Part shown: positions 38,301 to 50,000 of the stretch, one piece after another
How the letters are laid out: each line of letters begins with the position of its first letter
Position numbering within the stretch: the first letter of the stretch is position 1
Source of the DNA: Ascaris suum
Lineage: Eukaryota; Nematoda; Chromadorea; Rhabditida; Ascarididae
Assembly (NCBI GenBank): GCA_013433145.1
Contig: CM024171.1
Coordinates: forward strand, 1,715,001 to 1,779,000
Direction of reading: 5' to 3'
DNA: 64,000 nucleotides
Program-made: the position numbers and the translations under genes
The notes under the pieces: generated by a model
Databases searched by the model: none
The model's input: the letters and a program-made list of their open reading frames with translations, nothing else
What the model was told of the DNA's origin: nothing

Positions 38301-40925
38301 TGATTCGCGAATGCTCTCGACTGGTCGAATAATAAAAACTTCGTTTATATCATCAAACAAATTTTAATGAATATATTTTATAAAATAATCTAGAAATGCT
38401 TGTTATACTTGATGGATTCAATGAAAATTCATCTGCTATTTGTACGAGACATAACCACTTTCCTGTATCATTGCTCATGTCTAGTTCTTGAATGTGAACG
38501 ACAACTATACTCCGTAGCAAAATTTCTATAAAGTTAACGAATAATAAAGTAAGCACAATCAATGATAATATTTCAGACGAGCACATTTAGCGGCAGCCGT
38601 ACAAGCAATCGAAAATAAAACATGTGTGAAATTTATTCCAAGAGAATCAAACGAAACTGACTATATTCTAATTGTTTCACGACGAATGGAATGCTCATCT
38701 TTTGTTGGAAGAAGAGGTATCGTTTCTTGAATTTCCACCTATTTTTTCATTAAGTTTTTATTACTAGCAATATTGGTATAACATAATTTCTGTTATCATT
38801 AATTCACTTATGCTGTGTGATATAATGTAATTCACTTACAGTTATATTGGGCTGTAAATTTTTTTTTGAGTGAAAATATATAATGAAATTGAAAACTTGA
38901 TATGAAACCAACTGAGATGCCAAAACGTTACGATTTATGTGAGGTAAAAATATTGTATTATCTGATTATTGGGACGAAATATTAGTGCAAATTTTTGCTG
39001 AGCATTAACATCATCGAAAATTTGTACTCGTTCACGCTCATTTATGCAAATATCGAGCTATTTATTTGCCATAAAATAAAGCAAACACCAGACCATCGGC
39101 ACAATTTTTTGCGCTTGAAAAACAATCTTGTATTTTGTGTAGCTTTATTTGCCTAAATTTTTTCGATATGAGTAGTTCTGTGTAGGCGATTAATTCATTA
39201 GGAAAAAATAAGTTTTCAGCCTTCATGTTATATAAGTGAACTTTTGAATATTTTTTAAATTTTCTCGCTAATTTGAGCGCTTCCAGCTTCTCATATTTTT
39301 TTATCGCCTTAAAACGAATTAATCCCAGACCATTATCGAAACTCTTAATATCAACCCATCGAATTGATCAATACGTTCATTCCATAACACAACTTACGAT
39401 TATCCTAAAATATCTTTAATACATAATATCACCATAAATAACTCTTCCTGTATATCGTTCTTATGAATTCTAACGCAAACGAGCGAATAACAAATGTGCC
39501 TGATTGTAATATCTAACACTACTTACTTTCAGGTGGTCAACAACTTCTTAACCTTTATCATGGTTGCTTCGATCATCGAACTATATTACACGAGTTGTTG
39601 CATGTACTCGGTTTCTATCATGAACATAGTAGGTGATTTTCTATTAGATTAGTCTCAACTCTTCAATGCGCTGAAGAGCGTCGTTAGGAATATGGATAGA
39701 AGAAAAAGCAATCACTCGTCATTTTGTTAGATTGGTCAAAAATTTTCCATGAAATTCTAAGGAACGAAGAAATTCAGAGACGAAGAGAGGTTGTATTTCG
39801 ACGAAGAATGTCGAAGGAATTTTGGCAGATATTAGTAGCAGCATATATGTGTAGAAGTTCAAGAACACTGAAATTCGTATATGTGTTTGCTCCGACCGCC
39901 AATCTGTATTTCGAAGCGAATTTTATAAGCACGTGCTCAAAAATCATAAAATGAAGTTACTTTACCTTTCATATTATTTCCATGGTCAAGGGTTGTGATT
40001 GCTTGGGTGATCCATACTCGGTGAAACTTTCTCTTTTCTTTTTCAGATCGCTCTGATCGTGACAAATATGTGACCATAATTGATGAGAATATTATTGATC
40101 GTGATAAATGTGCGTGAGATTATTTGCATATTTCAATTGTCGAAAATATGAAACGCTTTGCGAATATATTCTTAGGGGTTTCATGCAAAAACTTTCTCCG
40201 TAAATTTGAGTAGTTATGTGCTTTTTAATTGGATTGTTGAGAATTTACTTTACTTTTGAGTTTTTTTTGCAATCTATGCAATCTTTGCAAAATAGCTTTA
40301 AGAGAATCATTTAATTGAGAAAATATTGGTTACAAATTCGTTATGGATATAGCTTAGTGAAATTGTTGCGTTATTTAACGATGATGCTTTACTTAATTCG
40401 TTAAAGAGTTGCAACAAGATAGTAGAAAAATTTTTCATATACATCTATCATGTTTATTTGTTGCAAATTCTGACGCCGTCATAAAGATTAGGCTTAACAA
40501 ATAAATGCGCTATTGCAACAAAGTTCGGTAGATGTAATTTATAATGAAGTGCGTTATACATAACACAGAAACGTGTAATGATTAAATCGCTTTATGTTAT
40601 AATTAAATTTACTAAGAACGTTAATGAAATTTTTGCAATATTTTTTTTTAAATGTGCAGTAGGAATTGCTAAGGAAATTGTTGAATTGAAAAAAGTGAGT
40701 TTATAAAAAATCAAATTTTTTCAGCACAATTTCTAAAAATCGAAACACGTAAATCACATTTATGGACTCTCTACGATTATGATTCAATTTTACATTATAA
40801 TTCGACAGCGTTTTCGAAAAATAATAAGGAGACAATTATTCCAAAAAATAAAAATAAAATGATTGGTGTACGTATGAAGCTTTCGCTATACGATATTACT
40901 AAAATCAATAAACTTTATTGTACTG
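35340..40925 (+). CDS. Astacin-family zinc metalloprotease (seven exons)
   Basis: Secreted M12A protease. Exons: 35340-35393, 36451-36559, 37945-38065, 38577-38716, 39533-39628, 40047-40109, 40725-40925; all phases match. Exon 1 encodes a signal peptide (MLILITLLHNLPTLLFAQ). The prodomain has DPEITKQDHFEGDI, containing the FxGD aspartate switch that blocks the active-site zinc in proastacins. The catalytic domain runs from WPDGIVPYVLEGPYTRAHLA through NKTCVKFIPR and VGRRGGQQLLNLYHGC to the zinc site HELLHVLGFYHEHNRSDRD (three His, catalytic Glu). It then has HLWTLYDYDSILHYNSTAFS and the C-terminal block TIIPKNKNKMIGVRMKLSLY, DITKINKLYC. The Met of the Met-turn (usually S-x-M-H-Y) is Leu. The frame stays open past the last donor to 41038, so the gene may end there (CTGKCNCFLFF...). 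Worm astacins act in moulting, hatching, feeding and tissue invasion; which applies is unknown. Confidence 0.92.
37148..37253. repeat. Local direct duplication in an astacin intron
   Basis: GGCGTTCAATGCTGCAATAT occurs at about 37150 and again at about 37217, each followed by a variant of TGACTTATCGACTTT. A recent short tandem duplication in intron 2. Confidence 0.8.
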
Positions 40926-41039
40926 GTAAGTGCAATTGCTTTCTCTTTTTTGAGGGTGAGGAAGGGAGCGTTAGGAAGAGGAAAACGACAAATAAGATGA
41001 ATTTTTCTTTGAAAAAAGAATTAAGAATTGTTTTCTAAG

Positions 41040-42079
41040 AAAGGCGTTCAATCGGTCTCGTCAAAGTACTTTTTGAAGGTAAATTCTAGAAAGCAAATAA
41101 GTTATGGCAGTGATTGAGATTTAAGGTTTCAAAAAAACTTGTTGATCTACATCTAAACGCATCAAAAAGTTGCCAAGGGGTTTATATGTGCAATAAGAAT
41201 ATTTTTGATAAAAGATAAAAGATATAGTGCAGCGTGAATCTTAACGGAAAAGGAAAAAATATGAATGTGTACCATGAGAAAAGTTGGTAATTTCACCACG
41301 TTGATGCAACTTGGCCAATCCAACTTCTTCAGCCTGTTTCCCGTTCGTCATTCTCAGTGTGAAGGAAGATTGTTGATGAAAATGAACAGATTAGGCTACT
41401 TTGACGAGTGCACTTCTGCGGATTGTATTTCGGAGCCAGTCAAACAAACTTCACACTGTCCTTGTCATTTTTTGATGCATTTATATTAAGTCTGACCGGT
41501 TTTTGATCCCTGAAATTTTTGATACTATCGCTCAGTAAACGTCCTTAGGGGACCTCATTCATCATTGCAATTCAACTAGGAAATATTTGACAGGGTTGTT
41601 TTTCCACGACGAAATATGGCAAAAGATTAAAAAAGGTTAAATGCCTGGGTGTGCAAAACATGGATGAAAGGAGATAGTTGGAGTAGAATGGACAGCACCG
41701 ATGATGCTGTGCGAGATCGACAACTAGGCATAAAAAAACTTCAATAAAGCTACATATAACTAGGATTATATTGTAGTTAGGTAATTAACTGGAATGAAAT
41801 TGCGTATTTAGTTGAATATGCATATGCATATCACGTCAGTGAACTGCAAAAAACTTATTGCCTGAAATGCATTTTTTTGAAATATGGAACTATAATAAGT
41901 TTGAGGAGGGAGGGAAGGTGGGAAGGAGCAGAGGCAGGAAAAATAACGAGGGATGATCGGGAACAATAGCTAAATGCAGTTTCATCTGCATTAAAATTTT
42001 TTTATTCACTAATCGTCGGATTTCTTCGTTTGGAAACAAATTTTGTAACTTCATCTTGCAATCAAATAGAATCATTAAG
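41040..42079. other. Spacer between astacin and collagen exons
   Basis: A GC-richer plus-strand open block at 41271-41489 is Cys-containing (NRLGYFDECTSADCISEPVK then QTSHCPCHFLMHLY). It could be an exon, but it has no clear acceptor or known domain. Confidence 0.3.
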
Positions 42080-42096
42080 AAAGCACTCGGGCGAGG

Positions 42097-45000
42097 ATGC
42101 TAGCAGAAGAATTGCTGGATAAAGTTACCACACTTGAGGCGGACTCCAATGCCCTTAATGAAGCAGTCGATTCATGCAAAAATGGTACTACTTTGTATTA
42201 AATTGTTGAACAAAATTCAAATTTTGAAATTTTTAAAATGTCTCTAATCAAATTTCATCGAATTTTTCCTATGCGATATTTGTTGGAAACGAAAAAAAGT
42301 GAACGAACAGAATTCAAGTCCGAAGAAATTTTTCTTACTTTTATTCAACTTACAAATAAGAATTCGGTAGTTTCATATAGATGAGAGGCAGTTAAATTCA
42401 AGAGTATATACGAAAATGAAACAAATGAAAAACGCTTGAGCAGTATCATCGCGAAAATTTTTGCAGAGTTTCGCAGCAAAGTCCATCATACAGCGTTTTT
42501 TCCGAATTCGTAATGTGTAATTTTTCCTTTGATTCCCGATCGTTCATATAGACTGCAATAATGACCATACACTAGAATGAAATATTCCTAATATTCTCGT
42601 CATAAAAGTTTGAATTAAATTTCAGAGTTGCAAACACGCATCGATGAGATGTCCAGTAAAATGGCAGCTCTTGAGCAGAAACTTATGAACGTTATGATGG
42701 AAAGACGTGGTATGCTAGCGTTTTATTTACAACAGCTCATATCATTAATGATTTTTTTGAAAAGGGAACATAATATAGATTACGTGAATTTCTCATAAAA
42801 GTATAAAGACATTGATATCGAATATTCTTTTGATATAATTATGAAAAAAAAAGCACTCATTACGAATAAATATCTCTTCATAACGCTTCCACTTCCTCTT
42901 AGGTGAAGTTCCAAGATCGCATGAAGGTTAGGGTTTAGACTCGTTTCCTGCACGTCGATTGCTGACGAGTTCATTCACCGTTATTCCGCACAGTAAGAGG
43001 GGCGGTAATTACACCGTTGCGTTCGTCCCGATGAGAGTGCTAGGCAGAGTAGCTCGAAAGGACGGAGCCAATGAGTTTAGTTAAAGCCCGCTGCAACTGA
43101 CCGAGAAGGAACCTCAAGGAAACAGTGAATGGTTCCTTATTGGTTACTGTGAAGTCGGTTGCGAATAACCAGTAGTAACCACTGCTAAACAATAGCAGCC
43201 AAGAGTGAGAGGTAATTCTGCTGAATTCTTTGTCAGATACCCGACTTTATATCGTTCCATATTAATAAAGAACTTCTCTATGACCTGAATAGGCATTCCT
43301 GCAGTTTTCCCGCCCTTTCGCCCTCCCCTACCACTTCTCCCCTCCACAAATTCCTGCAGTCTGTTGCTACTGCCATCACAAGGTGAAGAGATAGCAACTA
43401 AGAAGAGAAAGACGCAATTATTCATGAAAAAGAAGTGCTGTTCAATTTTAATAGATCGTTGTATTAGGGTGTTTTCCAGCAAGGAGACCGCTACTTTATA
43501 TTGTTTTTTGTTATGAGACGGAAAGGAGTTGTAGATCTTTAATCGCTAGCAGTTTGCAGAATGTTCTTGCCCACCAGGACCATCGGGACCTCCAGGACCT
43601 CCAGGTGTAGATGGCAGGGATGGTGAGTATTATGTTTCATTTGATTCAGCGCTAATGTTTTTCTTTCTTTCTAGGACCTCCAGGACCTTTGATAATCATT
43701 CATTTGCTTACTTAATTTAATCGACGAAGCATTCATTACGAATAAATATCTCTTCATATCACAACCACTTTCGTTTAGCTGAAATTATAAGGTAGCGTGA
43801 AAGTGAGGGCTCAGGCTCGTCTCCTGCTCATCGGATACTGTTCCACAGTCGATTCATCGTCGTTCCACTGAAGATGATAGTTCCGATTTGCTCCATCACC
43901 CTCGTCCCGATGAGATCACTGGTCGAAATGACTCGATAGGACGAAGCCAAAAAGTTTGCTCGGAGCCCTCTTAGAAACCGACCGCGCACTAAGCAAAACT
44001 AAACGATGAATGCACATATAATATACGTATAATGCAAGGAGGGCGCTATCGAATGATCGGTTGGAGGAGTTATAAGGAGAGGCGTGAAAAATCAACTTCG
44101 ATGTAATCGGCGTAATAGAAGGAAGAAGGAAAGACAAATAGGCGTCGTCGGCCAAACGATAACTGCTTGGTCTACACAGAAAAGAACGAGACATCGCCGG
44201 GTGAATTCGGATTTTATGTTTGGAAAGGATGGAAGGTAAGATAATGTCATTCTCTTCTCACTCTCCTAGAATCGCGCAAATCAAAATTAATCAACAGGAA
44301 AAGAAACATGCGACTAATTCAAATATATGCACCTCACGTAAGCCAAACTCATTAGTCTTTCTCCTAGAATCGAAGAATATACGCGATTTTTAGATGACCT
44401 GACAGCTGTAGTCAATGAGAAGCGATCTAAGTTCGCCGTTATAATGGGCGATTTTAACTCTATATTTAGTGCGAAAATACCAGGAGAGCAATCGGTTGGG
44501 AATTTTGGATTGGGAACGAGGAATCCACGCGAATAACAGCTACTTGATTTTTGCGAAAATAACAGGATAAAAACTACCAACACATTTTTTAAAAAAGACG
44601 TGGCAAAAAATGGACTTCGAGAAGCCCCAGTGGAGATGCAAACAACGAAATAGACTATATCTTGGTGAATAAGGCAATAATCGTAAAAGACACCGAAGTT
44701 TTGAACCACTTCCAAACAGGCAGCGACCATCGCCTGTTAGAAGAAAACTCAAGCTAGAGGATAAACGCTTATGGGCCAGACGAAAAAGAAACAAAAGCAC
44801 CGAAAAATTATTCGATGCAAGGTTATACAAATAGGCATTGCAACATTCTCATTTAACTGAGAGTGAACCTACCTATGCAAAAATAAACCACAAATCGCTA
44901 CGACAACAAGGCAGAAAGTGTCGCCTCTTACGGAAGAAATAAAAGAACTGCTTGAAAAAAGAAGAAAGATGGAACGACATGTTAATTTTCGGACTAAACT

Positions 45001-48000
45001 GGAATTCTGTGAACTTAGCAAGCTAATCAAAAAGAAAATATGCAAAAACCGTTGTCAGAAATATCTGACTATAATGAAGCAAGCCGCAACTACCTGCAAA
45101 TTGAAGAGGGCAAGAAGCTTGTTAGTTGAGAACAAGAAAAGAATAATTGAGCTGAGGAAAAGCGACGGGTCACTCACGTCAGAAACACGAGAAATCGACC
45201 ACATCGTTCAGGAATTTTATACTAAACTGTATGGAGGGGGACTGACTGCACTTTCATTACACGAAAAAGCCATGAGCCGTTCTTACAAATCATCGACTCA
45301 GAAATAAGAAACGCGATCCAAAGCATGAAAAACGGGAAGGCGCCAGGCATCGATGGATTAACTGGAGAAATGTTGAAACTCGGGAAGGAATTATTAGTAA
45401 CACCGTTGAAAAGTCTGTTCAACAACATTATCAATATCAACAAATCCCTGAAGACTTCGTCTTCAAAAACAATTCTGTTGCCAAAGAAAGGCAACCCAGA
45501 TGATATCAGAAACTACCGCCCCATATCACTCCTACCAACAATCTCAAAGTGTTTCTCGAAAGTTTTATGCAAAAGACTGCAGCAACAAATTGAGCAGGAA
45601 CAAGATGTCGAGCAGGCAGGCTTTTGGCCGGGAAAGTCAACAATCGACCAAATCCACGTGCTTACCATGCTCATCGAGAAAACCAGAGAGTACAACTTGT
45701 CCCTTTACTAGCTGTTCACAGACTACGAAAAACCCTTCGATTCTGTTGAACATGCCTCCCTGTGGAAATCTTTGGAAAGCGCCTCGGTAAACCCTTCAAC
45801 AGTATCCATCCTTCAAGAAATCCAAAGCAAATCGATAACTACAATTTTCCTACATGAAAGGCAAATACTAACACATCCCCGCTGCTATTCAATGCAGCTT
45901 TACAGCTCGTGTTCGACGGGCTAGAATGGCAAAACGAGGGCGTGAACGTGGACGGGAAAAGACTTTCGCACTTGAAGTTCGCAGACGACATAGTCTTGAT
46001 GTCTCACAGCTTCAACCAAATAAAGAAAATGCTAAGAGAACTCGAGGTGAGAAGTGCGGTAGTTGGTTGCGATTAAACACCTCCAAAACGAAGCTGATGA
46101 GCAATCGAGAGCTGAAGTCGACGATCGTCGTAAGAGGCGAGAAGATTGAAAGCGTAAATGAATTTATCTGCTTGGGCAGATGTGTAAAAATGAGCGAAGG
46201 AACGGAAGCAGATGTACGGCGCAGGATCAAACAAGGCTGGAAAGCATTTTTTAAGAATAAAGACATCTACCGTTAAAAAAATACCGATGAGTCTCAAACG
46301 GAAACTCTTTGAAAAAAGCGTGATGCCAACAATTCTGTACGGTTCGGAGACATCGGTAACAACTGAGAAATGCGCAAGCTGCTGGCAGTGGCAGAGAGAG
46401 GAATGGAAAGAATCATGACAGGAATCAAAATGTTGCAGATGGAAAAAGCCAACGAATGGTTCGGAGGTGTAGCAAAGGTGAAGGATTGGGTAACCGAGGC
46501 CAGAATGAGGAAATTTAGATGGGCGGCGAAAATATCTGCAGTGGAAAATGGCGACTGGGTAAAAGAGTAACAGAATGGACACCGCGGATTGGCAAAAGAA
46601 TTAGAGGCCGACCTGCAGTGAGGTACAGCGATTTTTTAAAAAAGACCGCAGGAACCAACCGGATCAGAGGAGCATCGAATCGGACTGCTGGAAGCGATAT
46701 GAAGAGACATTTATTCATGAATGCTCTGTTGACTGAAATTTGGCTTTTTTTGGCTTAGGTTTAGGATTAGGCTTATGTTTAGGCCTTTCAATGTTGAAAT
46801 TTCTCATAAAGATCTCATATTATGCATACACTTGATGAGTGAGCAGAAATTTTTATGAGATACTCGCCCGAAATAATAATTCAGACGCTTCCATTAGAAT
46901 GGTTCAACTTTCTGGTTCCACGTCGTCTCTAATGTCTATAATAAACTAGCTCAGCGATCATGACGTCTTTGCCACTACGGCGAGAATCAGTACTTTTCGA
47001 AGTTGAAAGACCGCATAAGGATCATCAGTGTAACTATTTTTGAAGATCATTATCGTTAAATGATTAAACGTTTGCGTTAGTAGTCATTTAGAAGACCTGA
47101 AAGCGCCGAAACTATTGAATCGATTTGATGATCGGAAGCGTTCATTTATTCGTAATCGATGCTTGTTTAGAAATATCGATTTTTAAATATGCAAAAGTAT
47201 TGCAAATGCAAATGCCGTAACGTTTCATTGATTAATGTTGAATAATTCTCTAGAGCGAGCGTTCGGCGACGCCTCACTCCACTTTGCATAACAAATCAAG
47301 TGCATGCAATCATGCATAAAGATGCGGGCATATAAGCAGGATCTGTGCGATGTTCCACATGCGATCCTGCAAGCATCAATATGGAGTCTTTTGCGCAAGA
47401 TTGATAAGGACCAGTTTAAAAATGGGAGTATCATGCGGAATCCGGTTAGTCCGGTTGGTCACATGAATGGAAGGCCAAAACGTATATCTTGATGGATCAT
47501 GGGCACGATTCTCCATCTGTTTTATGGTAGAGCGGCCACAGATAGACTTTTCGGCTAATCGAAAGTCTATCGTATAAAAATTGCATCGTCTCTCTACCTT
47601 CCTTTTCGCTATCCACTAAGCAGCTATTGCATCTCACCGATTAATGCCGACTTATGTCAAGAGAACATAATGAGTTACATATTTAGGAATGAAAATATTA
47701 GAAAGCTTGCTCTTGGTTGCGTTGCTTCCGTTTCGTGCATGTTTATTTGCTGCGCTCTTCCACTTCGGTGAAAAAACTTAAGACTTTCGCCTTACATTTT
47801 TCCTACGCTAATATCCCCAGAAATAAGTTTTCACATCATTTTGCAGTTGGGCCGATTGAGGGGAATTGTGTGAAAAATATGGGTAATGTAAGTTGAGATT
47901 GTTGGTATTGATTACTGTCATCTGTAAATTTCAGGCCGACCGGGTCCGAGAGGTGAAACAGGACCGCCAGGTTCGAATGAATTTTTCCTTTTTTTACCTT

Positions 48001-50000
48001 TTTGCAGAAGAGTAAGTACATACCAGTTATGATTGCGCTTAGCATTTGCAAGCAAAAATTTCGTCATAGTTTCTAGGTTACATGGTCACAAAAGTAGTGT
48101 CCCAACGTCATATTCGCTATCCGAGTACGACAAAAACACTTCCTGAAATTCAACTATAGCATTTAGCATGATGTAATGCTTTTTTTTGCTTATTTCTTAG
48201 CCAATTAACATTGGCCAGTGCTAAACTGCATATAAATTTTACGAGTGCTTACTCAATGATAATAATTGAAATCGAACAACAGTAGTATTCGATTGCTAAT
48301 CATTCTCTAAATTTTCATAATTGCCTTATTACTTAAATACTCCTACTTCTTCATCGCTATGTTCACTTGTTCTTTCAATTGATGGACTAATAGTTGGCGC
48401 TTAGTTTAAATAAACTCTATATCGCTCCTTCCCTTGACCATGATATTAGGAGCCATAAAACAATATTGTTTGCGTATGTAAAAAGGTTTCATTTGAAAGT
48501 GTTGAGTGAATAGAAATGAAAACTTCATCACAAATTCTATACTTATAGGACCTGCAGGACCGAGTGGAAAAGATGGCAAGAATGGTGAACGTGGACAAAG
48601 AGGTTTGTTTTGTTATTTATATGTTTATCGTATAGAAACTATGCAGCACCAAATTGAATTTCATTTTCATATTTAATGACGTATTTTATTGAAAACAATC
48701 GTTAACTTCAAGCGCTATGTTTATAACCTTAATGCTCTTTGTGCTATATGGGAGTCATATTCTACGCTTACAAAATTTTCATATTCATATAATAAACGGA
48801 AATTTATAAGGTACTTAATGTATTTTTCTAATTGTCTTTCATGCAAATTGATTCTCATGCATGTACTATAAATTAAACTGAATAACTGCGTTATATATCT
48901 ACTAATGAAAGTTGAAAAATTTCTTCTTATTGAATAGGAATTCTCTTCTGGTGAATGTTCACGTATTTGCTAGGCCAGAAATTATGTCGATAAATGTTTT
49001 TGGATTTAATGAACGCATAAATTCTTTTAGTGGGGAATATTTGAGGAAAAGCCTTTTTGATGAGTGGGCATTTGAATAGTTCTCATGTTGACAACTTTTA
49101 AAATGGCCATATGTCGATTTTGGCAAGATCTTTTCGATTGCTATGAGCTGAGATATGATTGATTAAGCAAACGTTCTACCGATCCAATGAATTTGTGCCG
49201 AATTCGAAGACGTTTCAAACTATGCGACATTTGCCAATAACTTAAAATTAAATTGATCGAAATCATTTTCAGGCGAACGGGGGGAACGAGGTGAACGAGG
49301 ACCACCGGGTTCGCTTTATAGTAAGAAACGTGACCTATAAATCTGGGAATTAGTTCGAGTGACCGGATTTAATTTCTCTGAAAGCAAACAACTGAAGAAA
49401 TCATTACACAAATGTTCATATTATTTTTCTCTTTTTTCGTAGGAAAATTCAGTAAATTTTCATCAAAAATATTTCCATTCGTTCGTTACAAATTTCTTCA
49501 TTGTTTTTTAGAATTCAACAATTCACTGTAATCTCAGATTTTCTGCAGCAGGTATACGGAAGTGAATTGATTTTTTCCGATGAAGAGGAAAATTTTAAAT
49601 TATCACCTCCCTTGCAATCAATCAATACCTGTTGCACCTATAGAAATACTTAGAAGTGAAAGCCGATCAATATTCATCAGAATATGATCAGCCATACTGA
49701 GGAATGTTGAAATGTCGACGATTTCAGACGAGGTTTTTTATGCCCTCGGCACGTAAATTATGGTATAAAAATCCGTCAAATAATGATCCCAGATTGTGTT
49801 TGATAATGTTGCTGATAAAAATGACATATTTCATTGAGCAATATTCCTCATTATATTTTGTTGCATCATTTTATTATTTACTAATTAAAATTTTATTAAC
49901 TGAAAAACGTGTTACAGGTAAAGATGCGGTAACATTCTTATGCAAAATTGTTTGTGCGAACGGCTTTTTACGGAAGAGGATTAGTGAATGTAAATGCTGA
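42097..50000 (+). CDS. Short collagen with coiled coil and Cys-rich end
   Basis: Exons 42097-42184, 42626-42709, 43560-43622, 47935-47970, 48549-48602, 49273-49320 and 49918-50000 all join in phase 1. The first two encode heptad-like helices (LLDKVTTLEADSNALNEAVD; LQTRIDEMSSKMAALEQKLM), probably a trimerisation coil. Then ECSCPPGPSGPPGPPGVDGR and DGRPGPRGETGPPG, GPSGKDGKNGERGQRG and GERGERGERGPPG give Gly-X-Y triplets; one exon is 54 bp and another 36 bp, multiples of 9 as in classical collagen genes. The end, FLCKIVCANGFLRKRISECK then C, has a C-x3-C-x2-GF...C-x-C spacing like half an antistasin repeat. An AATAAA lies at about 50055. The true N-terminus, presumably with signal or membrane anchor, is not located, so the start is provisional. 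This is not a standard cuticle collagen: it lacks the usual N-terminal block. A LINE sits in intron 3. Confidence 0.7.
42851..43112 (+). repeat. RTE-type 5' repeat, copy A
   Basis: Homologous to 43727-43990. Both contain CATTACGAATAAATATCTCT, then a CTCGT(C/T)TCCTGC motif, a GATTCATC/GTTCATTCACCGTT motif, CGTCCCGATGAGA and GA(A)AGGACG(A/G)AGCCAA. It looks like a solo fragment of the same element family as the LINE downstream. Confidence 0.75.
43675..43688 (+). pseudogene. Truncated Gly-X-Y exon fragment
   Basis: After TTTCTTTCTTTCTAG, a strong acceptor, GGACCTCCAGGACCT continues the Gly-Pro-Pro frame in the correct phase. It then runs into LIIIHLLT and a TAA with no GT donor on the way. Immediately downstream begins the RTE-type repeat copy B. 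It is most simply a collagen exon cut off by the insertion, now skipped, or else an alternative terminal exon. Confidence 0.55.
43727..46790 (+). mobile_element. Decayed RTE-type LINE in collagen intron
   Basis: A 5' repeat (copy B, to about 43990) leads into an apurinic endonuclease remnant (RLIQIYAPH at about 44310, VIMGDFNS at about 44440, a degraded NEIDYILVN at about 44645, TGSDHRL at about 44720). Reverse transcriptase: MKNGKAPGIDGLTGEMLKLG (about 45325), NYRPISLLPTISKCFSKVLC (about 45510), AGFWPGKSTIDQIHVLTMLI (about 45615), the catalytic FADDIVLMS (about 45978), then SVMPTILYGSET (about 46320) and RPAVRYSDFLKK near the end. A stop follows NLSLY and there are several frame changes, so it cannot code for an active enzyme. 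It lies in the same orientation as the host collagen gene. The family assignment (RTE clade) rests on recognised motifs. Confidence 0.85.
46755..46784 (+). repeat. Telomere-like hexamers, five units
   Basis: TTAGGT TTAGGA TTAGGC TTATGT TTAGGC: five consecutive hexamers matching or one base off the nematode telomere unit TTAGGC, right after the last LINE coding sequence. Either the LINE's own 3' tail repeat or an interstitial telomeric remnant. Confidence 0.7.
46800..47934 (+). other. Collagen intron 3, unique part
   Basis: Intron DNA downstream of the LINE. It holds moderate-GC patches around 47230-47520 but no recognised exon of the collagen and no other gene. Confidence 0.4.

Noticed and set aside
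43144..43482. 112-codon minus-strand frame with Gly/Arg-rich stretch
   Set aside because: No splice context or recognisable domain; lies in a collagen intron next to repeat copy A.
44314..46718. Minus-strand frames opposite the LINE (up to 169 codons)
   Set aside because: Antisense shadows of LINE coding sequence; the plus strand has the endonuclease and reverse transcriptase motifs.
47935..47985. GGTTCGAAT resembling a tRNA B box
   Set aside because: It is the end of a collagen exon and its donor; no A box or cloverleaf pairing upstream.
49727..49751. Possible extra collagen exon after GATTTCAG (EVFYALG)
   Set aside because: Joining it to the next exon creates a stop codon, and skipping it keeps the frame.
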